Shown piece by piece: positions 1 to 9,353 of a DNA stretch of 50,606 nucleotides. Numbering within the stretch: position 1 is the stretch's first letter; each line of letters begins with the position of its first letter. A model generated the notes under the pieces. The model was given only the letters and a program-made list of their open reading frames with translations. It was not told the DNA's origin and did no database searches. Source of the DNA: Nocardia xishanensis NBRC 101358. GTDB taxonomy: Bacteria > Actinomycetota > Actinomycetes > Mycobacteriales > Mycobacteriaceae. A program made the translations under genes and the position numbers. The stretch spans positions 1 through 50,606 of the forward strand of contig NZ_BDCF01000059.1 in NCBI RefSeq assembly GCF_001613365.1, given 5' to 3'.

Positions 1-8
1 ACTATCTC

Positions 9-24
9 TCGGGGCTAACCCCGA
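9..24 (-). repeat. Short hairpin in putative rrn leader
   Basis: TCGGGG and CCCCGA form a perfect 6-bp stem around a 4-nt loop, just downstream of the P3-like start point at about base 41. It may be part of the rRNA leader; the rest of the leader is outside the window. Confidence 0.35.
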
Positions 25-35
25 TCAATCGGTGA

Positions 36-77
36 GGCAACTTTTACAGCTTAGCGCGGTCGGTCACCCGAAACCAA
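36..77 (-). promoter_or_regulatory. rRNA-operon proximal promoter (P3-like)
   Basis: On the minus strand a -35 element TTGGTT (72-77) is followed after 18 bp by a -10 element TAAGCT (48-53). Six bases later comes GTTGCC (36-41), the sequence at which the conserved mycobacterial rrn P3 transcript starts, as I remember it. The order murA then rrn on the same strand is the mycobacterial arrangement, so a 16S gene is expected just left of base 1. The promoter elements are read directly; the rRNA gene is inferred because it lies outside the window. Confidence 0.55.
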
Positions 78-207
78 ATCGGGGTCTCAATCGAGCTAGT
101 GTGACCGTCAGGCGCTCCTCGTACTACCTCGTTTCCCGGTCCTCGCCCAGCCTCTCGGCTTGGCGTCTCGGCTCCGGGTCGGTGTCCGTGTCGCTCTGAC
201 TTGAATA

Positions 208-236
208 AAGTTACGTGTCTGCGTTCACGATGTCAA
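208..236 (-). promoter_or_regulatory. rRNA-operon distal promoter (P1-like)
   Basis: The minus strand carries a near-consensus SigA promoter: TTGACA (231-236), a 17-bp spacer and TAACTT (208-213). It sits between murA and the left edge and points away from murA. It therefore most likely drives the rRNA operon expected beyond the window rather than any gene seen here. With the P3-like promoter at 36-77 it would form a tandem rrn promoter set. Confidence 0.65.
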
Positions 237-283
237 ATCGCCTGGTCAATATGGGTTTTCGACGATCGGAGATCAACACCGCC

Positions 284-309
284 TGCGGACAAGATCGTTC
301 TTGCCCGCA
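284..309 (-). terminator. Terminator hairpin after murA
   Basis: Eight bases past the murA stop codon, the minus-strand RNA can form an 11-bp stem (299-309 with 284-294, one G-U pair) closed by a 4-nt loop. No U-tract follows, which is common for actinobacterial terminators. It would separate murA transcription from the rRNA promoters downstream. Confidence 0.6.
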
Positions 310-316
310 GACAAGA

Positions 317-1597
317 TCAATCAGGCGCCCCGACCCGCTCCACCAAACCGCCCAGCGCCTGCAGCTGCTCGACGAAATTGGGGTAACCGCGGTCGATATG
401 GAAGACGTCGTGCACTTCGGTGGTGCCGTCGGCGACCAGACCCGCGAGCACCAGACCCGCGCCGGCCCGAATATCCGAGGACCACACCGGCGCGCTGGAA
501 AGCCGCGGAATACCGCGCACCACCGCGTGATGACCGTCGGTGCGGGCGTCGGCGCCCAGCCGGATCATCTCCTCCACGAAACGGAATCGCGCCTCGAAGA
601 TGTTCTCGGTGATCATCGACGTACCGTCCGCGATGGCGGCGAGGCCGATGGCCATCGGCTGCAGATCGGTCGGGAAACCGGGGAACGGCAGCGTCGAGAA
701 GTTCACCGCGCGCGGACGCTCTGGCTGTACGACGCGGAAGCCGTCCAGATCGAAGGAGATTCGCGCGCCCGCGGAACGCAGCTTGTCCAGCACGAGCGAA
801 AGGTGCTTCGGGTTCACGCCGGTGACGCGCACGTCGCCCATCGTCATGGACGCGGCGATCCCCCACGTCGCGGCGACGATGCGGTCGCCGATCACGCGGT
901 GATCGGTCGGACGCAGTCGCTTCACGCCCTGGATGGTGAGCACCGAGGTGCCCGCGCCGCTGATCCGGGCGCCCATCTGCACCAGCATGTTGCACAGGTC
1001 GACGATGTCGGGCTCGCGCGCCGCGTTGTCGATGACCGTCTCGCCCTCGGCGAGCACCGCGGCCATGAGGATGTTCTCGGTCGCGCCGACCGAGGGGAAG
1101 TCGAGCCGGATCCGCGCGCCCTGCAGTTCGTCGGCGCGCGCGACGACGCAGCCGTGTTCGATCTCGCTGGTCGCGCCGAGCAGGCGCAGGCCCGCCTGGT
1201 GCATGTCGAGCGGACGGGAACCGATCGCGTCGCCACCGGGCAGCGCGACGACCGCGCGCTTGCACCTGGCCATCAGCGGACCGAGCACACACACCGAGGC
1301 GCGGAACTGCGTCACGGCGGGGAAGTCCGCGTGGTACTTCGGTTCCGCGGGCGTGGTGATGGTGACCACGGAACGGTCGCCGGGTGCGTCGTCCGAGAGG
1401 ACGACCTCACATCCAAGCCCACGCAGCACCTCGGCCATCAGCGGCACATCGAGAATGTCGGGGCAGTTCGTGATCGTCGACGTGCCCTCGGCAAGCAGGG
1501 CTGCGGCCATCAGCTTGAGGACGCTGTTCTTAGCGCCTCCTACCGCGACCTCGCCGACGAGCCGATTGCCCCCGGTGACCAGAAACCGTTCGCTCAC
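317..1597 (-). CDS. murA: UDP-N-acetylglucosamine 1-carboxyvinyltransferase MurA
   Basis: MurA transfers enolpyruvyl from phosphoenolpyruvate to UDP-GlcNAc, the first committed step of peptidoglycan synthesis, in the cytosol. The 426-residue product has the usual MurA length and the N-terminal signature GEVAVGGAKNSVLKL, including the substrate-binding KN pair. I chose the internal GTG at 1595-1597, giving MSERFLVTGG, because mycobacterial MurA starts at the same place; the frame is open upstream to a GTG at 1615. The loop residue that is Cys115 in E. coli was not assigned here. It is the last gene before the rRNA promoters, with its own hairpin terminator at 284-309. Confidence 0.96.
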   Translation of the reverse strand: MSERFLVTGGNRLVGEVAVGGAKNSVLKLMAAALLAEGTSTITNCPDILDVPLMAEVLRGLGCEVVLSDDAPGDRSVVTITTPAEPKYHADFPAVTQFRASVCVLGPLMARCKRAVVALPGGDAIGSRPLDMHQAGLRLLGATSEIEHGCVVARADELQGARIRLDFPSVGATENILMAAVLAEGETVIDNAAREPDIVDLCNMLVQMGARISGAGTSVLTIQGVKRLRPTDHRVIGDRIVAATWGIAASMTMGDVRVTGVNPKHLSLVLDKLRSAGARISFDLDGFRVVQPERPRAVNFSTLPFPGFPTDLQPMAIGLAAIADGTSMITENIFEARFRFVEEMIRLGADARTDGHHAVVRGIPRLSSAPVWSSDIRAGAGLVLAGLVADGTTEVHDVFHIDRGYPNFVEQLQALGGLVERVGAPD

Positions 1598-1687
1598 ACT
1601 GGGTAGCTTATCCACCGTCGGCGATGCGCACGCGCGTGTACGCGATCCCGGTGTGCTCCGACACGGTCCGAAGGGCCCGTATCTCGA

Positions 1688-2263
1688 CTATTTCTCGCCG
1701 CCACCGGGCTGCCACAGAATGTCGCCCTCGGGATTGGTGTACCGGCTCAGGATGAAGAGCAGGTCCGAGAGCCGATTGAGGTACTTCGCCGGGAGGACGC
1801 TGGTGTCGTCGGGATGCGCCGCCACCGCGGCCCACGCGGAGCGTTCGGCGCGACGGGCAACGGTGCGGGCGGTGTGCAGCAGCGCGGCGAGGGGGGTGCC
1901 GCCCGGCAGGATGAACGAATTCAGCGGCGCCAGTTCGGCATTGAACTCGTCACACCAGCTTTCCAGGCGGTCGATGTAGTCCTGGGTGATGCGCAACGGC
2001 GGATACTTCGGTTCCGCCACCACCGGGGTGGAGAGATCGGCGCCCGCGTCGAACAGATCGTTCTGGAGCCGGCGCAGCACGGTCAGCAGGTGCTCGTCCG
2101 GCGCGCCGAGCGCGATGGCGACTCCGATGGCCGCGTTGGCTTCGTCGCAGTCCGCGTACGCGACCAGGCGGGGATCGGTCTTGGCGACCCGGGAGAAATC
2201 GCTGAGTCCGGTGGTTCCGTCGTCACCGGTCCTGGTGTAGATCCGGGTCAGGTGAACACTCAC
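1688..2263 (-). CDS. pduO: PduO-type ATP:cob(I)alamin adenosyltransferase
   Basis: This enzyme moves the adenosyl group of ATP to cob(I)alamin to make adenosylcobalamin. The 191-residue product begins HLTRIYTRTGDDGTTGL, the PduO-family nucleotide-binding signature, and carries the family's later DEANAAIG, RLQNDLFDAGADL and NRLSDLLF segments. The longer open frame to 2407 encodes low-complexity sequence. I chose GTG at 2261-2263 because GAGGA lies about 7 nt upstream and the protein then matches family length. Its position next to murA matches M. tuberculosis Rv1314c. The visible consumer of adenosylcobalamin in this window is IcmF at 39107-42325; that functional link is inferred. Confidence 0.93.
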   Translation of the reverse strand: MSVHLTRIYTRTGDDGTTGLSDFSRVAKTDPRLVAYADCDEANAAIGVAIALGAPDEHLLTVLRRLQNDLFDAGADLSTPVVAEPKYPPLRITQDYIDRLESWCDEFNAELAPLNSFILPGGTPLAALLHTARTVARRAERSAWAAVAAHPDDTSVLPAKYLNRLSDLLFILSRYTNPEGDILWQPGGGEK

Positions 2264-2435
2264 GACGCGTCCTCGCTGACACTCGGCAACGTCGCGCGCG
2301 TCGGCACGCTGTGTCGATGACCCACTCGCTGACGCTCGCTCATGCCTTCGCCTCGCTGGCGCTCGGCTGCGGCGTGCGCGCGGCGCGCTGGCACTTGATT
2401 CGCTCACTTCGTTCGCTCATGCGATCCTCCGCTCG
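2264..2435 (-). repeat. GAGCGA-rich repetitive intergenic segment
   Basis: The gap between the DUF2550 gene and the adenosyltransferase is full of degenerate GAGCGA/CAGCGAG units on the minus strand, including two copies of GAGCGAA 13 bp apart near 2401-2418. No conserved protein reads through it, although frames stay open because the repeat lacks stops. I see no promoter or terminator in it. It looks like low-complexity filler or a genome-wide repeat. Confidence 0.5.
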
Positions 2436-2870
2436 CTACAGACCGGGCATGCGGCGGGTGCGGTCCGAGGGGCGGGATTCCACCCAGGACAGGAAGGCCG
2501 CGCGGGCGCCGCGGTCCAGCGCGAGTTCGTAATTGCCCTCGGCGTCGGCCACCTCGGTGACGATGATTTCGTCGGTCATGATGTCGTATTCATCGCCGCG
2601 CGGTCCGCGACGGTCACCGACCTCGATGCCGCGGCGCCTAATGGTGGCGTCCGGGCCCAGCTTGAGACTGGTGAGTTTGAAGAAGACGAGACGGTCCTCG
2701 TCGTAGCGAATGAGACCGTGCCGCCAGCCCTGGCCGCCGTTCGCGGGTAGGACGCGCAGGATCGCGGCGGTCCCGCCGCGGCGCAGCATGATCAGTCGGT
2801 AGACGGAGATCAAACCCAATGCGACCAGCAGCAGCACCAGAATGATCAAGACAACCATCCCGGTTTGCAA
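2436..2870 (-). CDS. DUF2550 single-pass membrane protein
   Basis: The 144-residue protein has one N-terminal membrane helix (about residues 5-25) and then a basic, beta-rich cytoplasmic or periplasmic domain typical of DUF2550. The family has no firmly known function. Its place right after atpC is the same as Rv1312 in M. tuberculosis. The start is a TTG at 2868-2870, preferred because AAAGGA sits 9 nt upstream. The ATG four codons later (2856-2858) lies too far from any ribosome binding site but gives almost the same protein. A role tied to ATP synthase is only suggested by position. Confidence 0.88.
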   Translation of the reverse strand: MQTGMVVLIILVLLLVALGLISVYRLIMLRRGGTAAILRVLPANGGQGWRHGLIRYDEDRLVFFKLTSLKLGPDATIRRRGIEVGDRRGPRGDEYDIMTDEIIVTEVADAEGNYELALDRGARAAFLSWVESRPSDRTRRMPGL

Positions 2871-3044
2871 TGCTGTCCGTCCTTTCGCTCGGCATCCGCG
2901 TCACGAACCGCGGCGGATACCCATCCGTTGCGACATTCAAACACGAGTCTACAAACGGGTGAGCAACTGGGGCTGAATGCCATTGTCGGCGGCGAAGATA
3001 CCTTCGCCGCCGACAATGGGGATGTTCACGACCCGTCAGGGTCT

Positions 3045-3422
3045 TCAGGCGCTCGCGACCTGCTCGACCGCGCGCACCCGGGCCTGTGCCGCCCGCTGCT
3101 GTTCCTCGGTCGCGGACGTGTCGGCCAGCACCTTGCGTGCCTCCTCGACGTCCACCTCACCGGCGAACTCCGCGGACTCGGCCAGGACCCGCACCGTGTT
3201 AGCGGTGACCGAGAAGAAGCCGCCGTGCACGGCGGCAACGATCCGCTCGCCCTCGGTGGACACGATGGTCACGGTGCCGCCCTCGACCAGCTGGCCGAGG
3301 AGCGGCTCGTGGCCCGGCATGATGCCGATCTGGCCCTCAGTGGTCTGCGCGCTGACGAACGACGCCTGGCCGGACCAGAGCAGTCGCTCGACCGCGACGA
3401 GATCGACTGACATTTCTGCCAT
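3045..3422 (-). CDS. atpC: ATP synthase F1 subunit epsilon
   Basis: Epsilon belongs to the central stalk of F1 and couples rotation to catalysis while limiting ATP hydrolysis. The 125-residue protein shows the N-terminal beta-sandwich signature (GQIGIMPGHEPLLGQL) followed by a C-terminal helical region rich in Ala, Glu and Arg. It ends the atp operon and starts 6 nt after the atpD stop, so the two are co-translated neighbours. The initiator is ATG at 3420-3422. Confidence 0.96.
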   Translation of the reverse strand: MAEMSVDLVAVERLLWSGQASFVSAQTTEGQIGIMPGHEPLLGQLVEGGTVTIVSTEGERIVAAVHGGFFSVTANTVRVLAESAEFAGEVDVEEARKVLADTSATEEQQRAAQARVRAVEQVASA

Positions 3423-3428
3423 CGGTGA

Positions 3429-4877
<1,449 letters not shown>

Positions 4878-4902
4878 TTGGATTGGTTCTCTTCCTGCGC
4901 TT

Positions 4903-5874
4903 CTAGTCGCGGTCCGAGCTCGACGCCAGCGCGTTCACGCCGCCGACGATTTCGCTGATTTCCTGCGTGATCTGGGCCTGACGCACCGAGTTCGCCTCGC
5001 GCTGAAGAACACTCGCGAGTTCGTTGGCGTTGTCGGTGGCCGCCTTCATTGCGGTGCGCCGAGCCGCGGACTCGGATGCCGCTGCCTCGAGCAACGACGC
5101 GTAGATACGCGTGTTCACGTACTTCGGCAGCAGCGCCGCCAGCAGTACATCGGCGTCGGGCTCGAATTCGTACTGCGCCTGCGGTTCGGCGGTGGGCGAA
5201 TCGGAGAACGAGTCCGCGCCCATGTCGAAGTTCTCGTCGACGAAGCTGACCTGGATCGGCGCCAGGCGGCGCACCTCAGGGGTCTGCGTCAACATCGAAA
5301 CGAACCGCGTGTACACGATGTGCAGCTCGTCGACGCCCTCGATGTCGCCAGTACCGTGCGGGTGCGGCACCTGGCCCTCGGAGCCCGCCATGAAGGCCGC
5401 CACCAGGTGGCCACAGGCCGCCGAGGCGTCGGTGTACTTCGGCTGCTGCGAGAAACCGGTCCATGCCGAGACAAGCGGGCGGTTGCGGAAGGTGTAGTAC
5501 GTGAGGCCCTTGTTGCCCATCACGTACAGCACCGGCTCCTTGCCCTCGCCGCGCAGGGTGGTCATCAGCTCTTCGGCGCGCTTGAGCACGTTGGAGTTGT
5601 AACCACCGCACATGCCGCTGTCACTGGTGATCACCAGCACGGCGGCGCGACGCGGGTTGGCGCGCTCGGTCAGCAGCGGGTGCGCGAGGTTCTTCGACGC
5701 GCTCGCGAGCTCGGCGAGAACCTTGGTGATCTCCTCCGCGTACGGCTTGGCGGCCGCGACCCTGGCCTGGGCCTTGGAGATTCGCGAGGTCGCGATCAGC
5801 TCTTGGGCCTTGGTGATCTTCTTGATCGAATTCACACCACGAATGCGGGAGCGCAATTCACGCAAGCTTGCCAC
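4903..5874 (-). CDS. atpG: ATP synthase F1 subunit gamma
   Basis: Gamma is the rotating coiled-coil shaft of F1. The 323-residue protein has the two terminal helices expected: the N-terminal MASLRELRSRIRGVNSIKKI and a C-terminal helix beginning near RRTAMKAATDNANEL. Between residues of about 195 and 230 there is an acidic, Ser/Gln-containing stretch (DMGADSFSDSPTAEPQAQYEF) that looks like a surface-loop insertion compared with the E. coli-type protein. The start is GTG at 5872-5874 with GGGAG about 9 nt upstream. Confidence 0.97.
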   Translation of the reverse strand: MASLRELRSRIRGVNSIKKITKAQELIATSRISKAQARVAAAKPYAEEITKVLAELASASKNLAHPLLTERANPRRAAVLVITSDSGMCGGYNSNVLKRAEELMTTLRGEGKEPVLYVMGNKGLTYYTFRNRPLVSAWTGFSQQPKYTDASAACGHLVAAFMAGSEGQVPHPHGTGDIEGVDELHIVYTRFVSMLTQTPEVRRLAPIQVSFVDENFDMGADSFSDSPTAEPQAQYEFEPDADVLLAALLPKYVNTRIYASLLEAAASESAARRTAMKAATDNANELASVLQREANSVRQAQITQEISEIVGGVNALASSSDRD

Positions 5875-5926
5875 GGTTCACACTCCCTTCATTCGCCAGA
5901 TTCCAATAGCGCATTAGCTCGCCCGA

Positions 5927-7564
5927 TTACTTCTCGACGTGCTTGCGGGTGACGGACAGCGACTCGACCTCTTCGTGGTCGAGCTCGCCCGCCTCCGCCT
6001 CGTTCACCACACGGCTGCCGTCGGAGGCGAGGAAGCCCTGCTTGAACTTGTCGGTGGCCGCCTTGATGGCGTCACCGTTCTCGGCGTCGAGGACCTTGCC
6101 GCCCTCGATCGACTTGAACGCGTCGGCCGCGCTGCGGTGCAGGTCCTCGATCAGCTCCGCGTTGAAGCGGCGGATGTCGGCGACCGGAACCGAGTCGTAG
6201 TAACCGGCGTCGACCAGGAAGATCGACACGATCTGGTCCTCGACCGCGACCGGGGAGTACTGGTCCTGCTTGAGCAGCTCCACCCAGCGGGCGCCGCGCT
6301 CGAGCTGCGCCAGCGAGGCGGCGTCGAGGTCGGAGGCGAAGGCGGAGAACGCCTCGAGCTCGCGGTACTGCGCCATTTCCAGACGCAGCGAACCGGCGAC
6401 CTTCTTCATGCCCTTGGTCTGGGCGGCGCCACCGACACGGGAGACCGAGGTACCGACGTTGATCGCCGGGCGGACACCCTTGTTGAACAGGTCGGACTCG
6501 AGGAAGACCTGGCCGTCGGTGATGGAGATGACGTTGGTCGGGATGAACGCCGAGACGTCGTTGGCCTTGGTCTCGATGATCGGCAGACCGGTCATCGAGC
6601 CGGCGCCCATCTCGTCGGAGAGCTTGGCGCAACGCTCGAGCAGACGGGAGTGCAGGTAGAAGACGTCACCCGGGTACGCCTCGCGGCCCGGCGGGCGACG
6701 CAGCAGCAGCGAGATGGCGCGGTAGGCCTCGGCCTGCTTGGTCAGGTCGTCGAACACGATCAGGACGTGCTTGCCCTGGTACATCCAGTGCTGGCCGATG
6801 GCCGAGCCGGTGTACGGGGCCAGCCACTTGAAGCCGGCGGAGTCGGAGGCCGGGGCCGCGACGATGGTGGTGTACTCCATCGCGCCGTGCTCCTCCAGCG
6901 CGGACTTCACGCCCGCGATGGTGGAACCCTTCTGGCCGATGGCGACGTAGATGCAGCGCATCTGCTTGGTGGGGTCGCCGGACTCCCAGTTGGCCTTCTG
7001 GTTCAGGATCGCGTCGATGCAGACGGCGGTCTTGCCGGTCTTGCGGTCGCCGATGATCAGCTGACGCTGGCCACGGCCGATCGCGGTCAGCGCGTCGATG
7101 GCGGTGATGCCGGTGGCCATCGGCTCCTCGACCGGCTGGCGCTCCAGCACGGTCGCGGCCTGCAGCTCCAGCACGCGACGCTCGTCGGCCTCGATCTCTC
7201 CCAGGCCGTCGATCGGCTGACCGAGCGGGTTCACCACGCGGCCGAGGAACTTGTCACCGACCGGAACCGAGAGCACGTCACCGGTGCGGCGGACCTGCTG
7301 GCCCTCTTCGATCTCGGCGAACTCGCCGAGGATGACCGCACCGATCTCGCGGTCCTCGAGGTTCAGCGCCACGCCGAGCACGCCGCCCGGGAACTCGAGC
7401 AGCTCGTTGGCCATAGCCGAGGGCAGGCCGCTGACGTGCGCGATGCCGTCGCTGGTGTCGGTGACGACACCGACTTCTTCGATGGACGTCTGGGGGGTGT
7501 AGCTCTGGGTGTAGCTCTCGATCGCGCTACGGATCTCGTCGGAGGAGATCGTCAGCTCCGCCAT
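5927..7564 (-). CDS. atpA: ATP synthase F1 subunit alpha
   Basis: Alpha forms the non-catalytic nucleotide sites and, with delta, the peripheral stalk contact. The 545-residue product contains the P-loop GDRKTGKTAV and the alpha/beta-family segment ending in PAINVGTSVSRVG. Its acidic tail after FKQGFLASDG matches in position the C-terminal extension of mycobacterial alpha, which has been reported to suppress ATP hydrolysis. That function is carried over from the mycobacterial protein, not shown here. The start is ATG at 7562-7564 with AGGAAG just upstream. Confidence 0.98.
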   Translation of the reverse strand: MAELTISSDEIRSAIESYTQSYTPQTSIEEVGVVTDTSDGIAHVSGLPSAMANELLEFPGGVLGVALNLEDREIGAVILGEFAEIEEGQQVRRTGDVLSVPVGDKFLGRVVNPLGQPIDGLGEIEADERRVLELQAATVLERQPVEEPMATGITAIDALTAIGRGQRQLIIGDRKTGKTAVCIDAILNQKANWESGDPTKQMRCIYVAIGQKGSTIAGVKSALEEHGAMEYTTIVAAPASDSAGFKWLAPYTGSAIGQHWMYQGKHVLIVFDDLTKQAEAYRAISLLLRRPPGREAYPGDVFYLHSRLLERCAKLSDEMGAGSMTGLPIIETKANDVSAFIPTNVISITDGQVFLESDLFNKGVRPAINVGTSVSRVGGAAQTKGMKKVAGSLRLEMAQYRELEAFSAFASDLDAASLAQLERGARWVELLKQDQYSPVAVEDQIVSIFLVDAGYYDSVPVADIRRFNAELIEDLHRSAADAFKSIEGGKVLDAENGDAIKAATDKFKQGFLASDGSRVVNEAEAGELDHEEVESLSVTRKHVEK

Positions 7565-7637
7565 GTTCTTCCTGCTCTCGCTGTAAGGGTCTCGAATGTC
7601 GGTGGTTGGCGCCGGTGCCGAGGCCGGCTGAGCCGTG

Positions 7638-8447
7638 CTACGCCAGTTCGCGGCGCAGCCGCTCCAGTCGGCCGGTGGCGCTGCCGTCGATCACGTCGTC
7701 GCCGACGCGCACGACCAGCCCGCTCAGCAGGCTCTGATCGACCTCGACGTGCACCGTGATCGGCTTGCCGTAGATGCGCTGCAGGGAGGCGGCGAGCCGC
7801 TCCCGCTGCTGCGGCGTCAGGGCGATCGCGGCACGCACGTGCGCGACGATCTGGTCACGCCGGGCGGCGGCCAGGTCGGACAACTCGTCGAAGGCCGGGC
7901 CGAGGCCGATCCGCTGCCGGGCCACCGCCTGCTCCGCGAGGGTCACGGTGATGGTCTCGGCCTTGCCGGACAGCAGCCCGGCGATCAGCTCGCGCTTGGC
8001 CGAACCCGGCTTCCCGCGATCGGACAGCGCCTGCTCCAGCTCGGGGTTGTCGGCGATGATCCGGCCGAGCCGGAACAGCTCGTCCTCGACCGCCTCGAGC
8101 CTGCCGCTGTCCGCAGCCGACTCCAGCAGGGCCTCCTGGCCGAGCAGCACCAGGGTGTCGACCAGGTCGGAGGTGCGCGACCAGTCCTGGGCCACCGCGG
8201 TGGTCAGCACCGCCAGGGTGGCGGGGCTGACCTTGCCGCCGAAGACCCGCTCGCTCAGCTCGGCGCGCACCGAACCGGGCACCGACACGTCCGCGAGCGC
8301 AACACGCAGCGAACGCTGGTCGTCCAGCACGGCGACAGCGGCGAACAGTTCCGAGCCCGTCGTGGCGGCAACACTGTCGCTTCCGGTCAGAGCGGCCCGA
8401 AGCGCCTCCCGGGACCGGGAGCTGGCCTCGCGGCTCGCTGCGTACAT
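7638..8447 (-). CDS. atpH: ATP synthase F1 subunit delta
   Basis: Delta caps the F1 head and binds the b subunits of the peripheral stalk. The 269-residue protein is longer than E. coli delta (about 177 residues), as is usual for this group, but it is not the b-delta fusion of about 446 residues found in M. tuberculosis. I placed the start at ATG 8445-8447 (MYAASREASS). The same frame stays open to 8867, but that part is the out-of-frame shadow of atpF. Conserved C-terminal delta features such as LSGLVVRVGDDVIDGS are present. Confidence 0.95.
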   Translation of the reverse strand: MYAASREASSRSREALRAALTGSDSVAATTGSELFAAVAVLDDQRSLRVALADVSVPGSVRAELSERVFGGKVSPATLAVLTTAVAQDWSRTSDLVDTLVLLGQEALLESAADSGRLEAVEDELFRLGRIIADNPELEQALSDRGKPGSAKRELIAGLLSGKAETITVTLAEQAVARQRIGLGPAFDELSDLAAARRDQIVAHVRAAIALTPQQRERLAASLQRIYGKPITVHVEVDQSLLSGLVVRVGDDVIDGSATGRLERLRRELA

Positions 8448-8466
8448 GCTTCTCACTTTCGCGTCG

Positions 8467-9027
8467 TTACCTTCCGACCCCGATGCCGGCGTCGGTCTCG
8501 TCGAGCTCACTGAGGAACTTCTCGATCGAGGCCGCCTGCTTGGCTTCGTCCGAAACCGACTGACCGATGATCTTCTCGGCCAGGTCGACGGCCGTGCGGC
8601 CGACCTCGGAGCGCAGTTCGGTGAGGATCTGCTGGCGCTGGGCTTCCAGCTGGGCGTGGCCCGCGGCCACGATGCGGTCACTTTCGGCCTGGGCCTCCGA
8701 GCGCATCTGCGCAAGGATCTGCTGGCCCTGGGTGCGCGCGTCCTCACGGATGCGCGCGGCCTCGAGGCGGGCGTCCGCCAGCTGCTGCTGGTACTGCTGC
8801 AGCGTGAGCTGGGCTTCTTCCTGCGCGGCCTCGGCCTTGGCGATACCGCCCTCGATCTTGTCGGCACGCTCGTCCAGCACCTTGATCAGGCGCGGGATGA
8901 CGTACTTGTAGAACAGCACCGCGATGATCGCGACGCAGACCACCGACCAGACGATGTCGTACGTTTCGGGGACGAGAGGATTCACATCCTCTCCGCCCTC
9001 CGCTGCGAGTACTGCGAACTCGTACAT
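8467..9027 (-). CDS. atpF: ATP synthase Fo subunit b
   Basis: Subunit b is the membrane-anchored peripheral stalk. The 186-residue protein has an N-terminal membrane helix (about residues 25-45, around IVWSVVCVAIIAVLFYKYVI) followed by a long charged coiled coil that ends in the delta-binding region. It starts 5 nt after the atpE stop, and I see no good ribosome binding site for the ATG at 9025-9027. Translation may depend on termination of atpE. A GTG within residues 10-20 is a less likely alternative. Confidence 0.95.
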   Translation of the reverse strand: MYEFAVLAAEGGEDVNPLVPETYDIVWSVVCVAIIAVLFYKYVIPRLIKVLDERADKIEGGIAKAEAAQEEAQLTLQQYQQQLADARLEAARIREDARTQGQQILAQMRSEAQAESDRIVAAGHAQLEAQRQQILTELRSEVGRTAVDLAEKIIGQSVSDEAKQAASIEKFLSELDETDAGIGVGR

Positions 9028-9032
9028 CGGAA

Positions 9033-9278
9033 TCAGAAGATGAAGCCGGCGACGAGGCCGATCAGGGCCAGCGCCTCGGTGAACGCGATACCGAGGAACA
9101 TGTTGGTACGGATCGTGCCCTGCAGCTCGGGCTGACGGGCGATACCCTCGATCGCCTTACCGACGACGATGCCGACGCCGATGCCCGGGCCGATGGCGGC
9201 CAGGCCGTAGCCGACGGCGCCGAGGCCCTTCAGCGTCGACTCGTTGGCAGCTTCCTGGGCCAGGTACGAGAGGCTCAT
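9033..9278 (-). CDS. atpE: ATP synthase Fo subunit c
   Basis: Subunit c forms the proton-carrying ring. The 81-residue protein is two membrane helices around the polar loop ARQPE, with the proton-binding carboxylate at Glu68 (FTEALALIG). Aligned by eye with M. tuberculosis AtpE, the residue matching Asp28 is Val35 and the residue matching Ala63 is Leu70, both positions known to affect diarylquinoline binding. The start ATG at 9276-9278 is preceded by purine-rich GAAAGAAG. The high demand for subunit c often calls for a strong initiation site. Confidence 0.97.
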   Translation of the reverse strand: MSLSYLAQEAANESTLKGLGAVGYGLAAIGPGIGVGIVVGKAIEGIARQPELQGTIRTNMFLGIAFTEALALIGLVAGFIF

Positions 9279-9353
9279 GAGTCTTCTTTCCCTTTCTGTT
9301 GCTCACCCGCCGGTTGGCGCGGTGTAGCAGGTCTCCAGTGATTGGTAATGCGG

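Noticed and set aside
5939..7759. 606-residue plus-strand frame opposite atpA
   Set aside because: atpA is certain, and the opposite frame is the usual Asp/Val/Leu/Arg-rich mirror of a high-GC gene.
7638..8867. 409-residue frame that could be read as a b-delta fusion like mycobacterial AtpH
   Set aside because: The part beyond 8447 lies in another frame of atpF and encodes Arg/Ser/Pro-rich shadow sequence, not a b-like coiled coil. A proper delta start with family-like sequence exists at 8445-8447.
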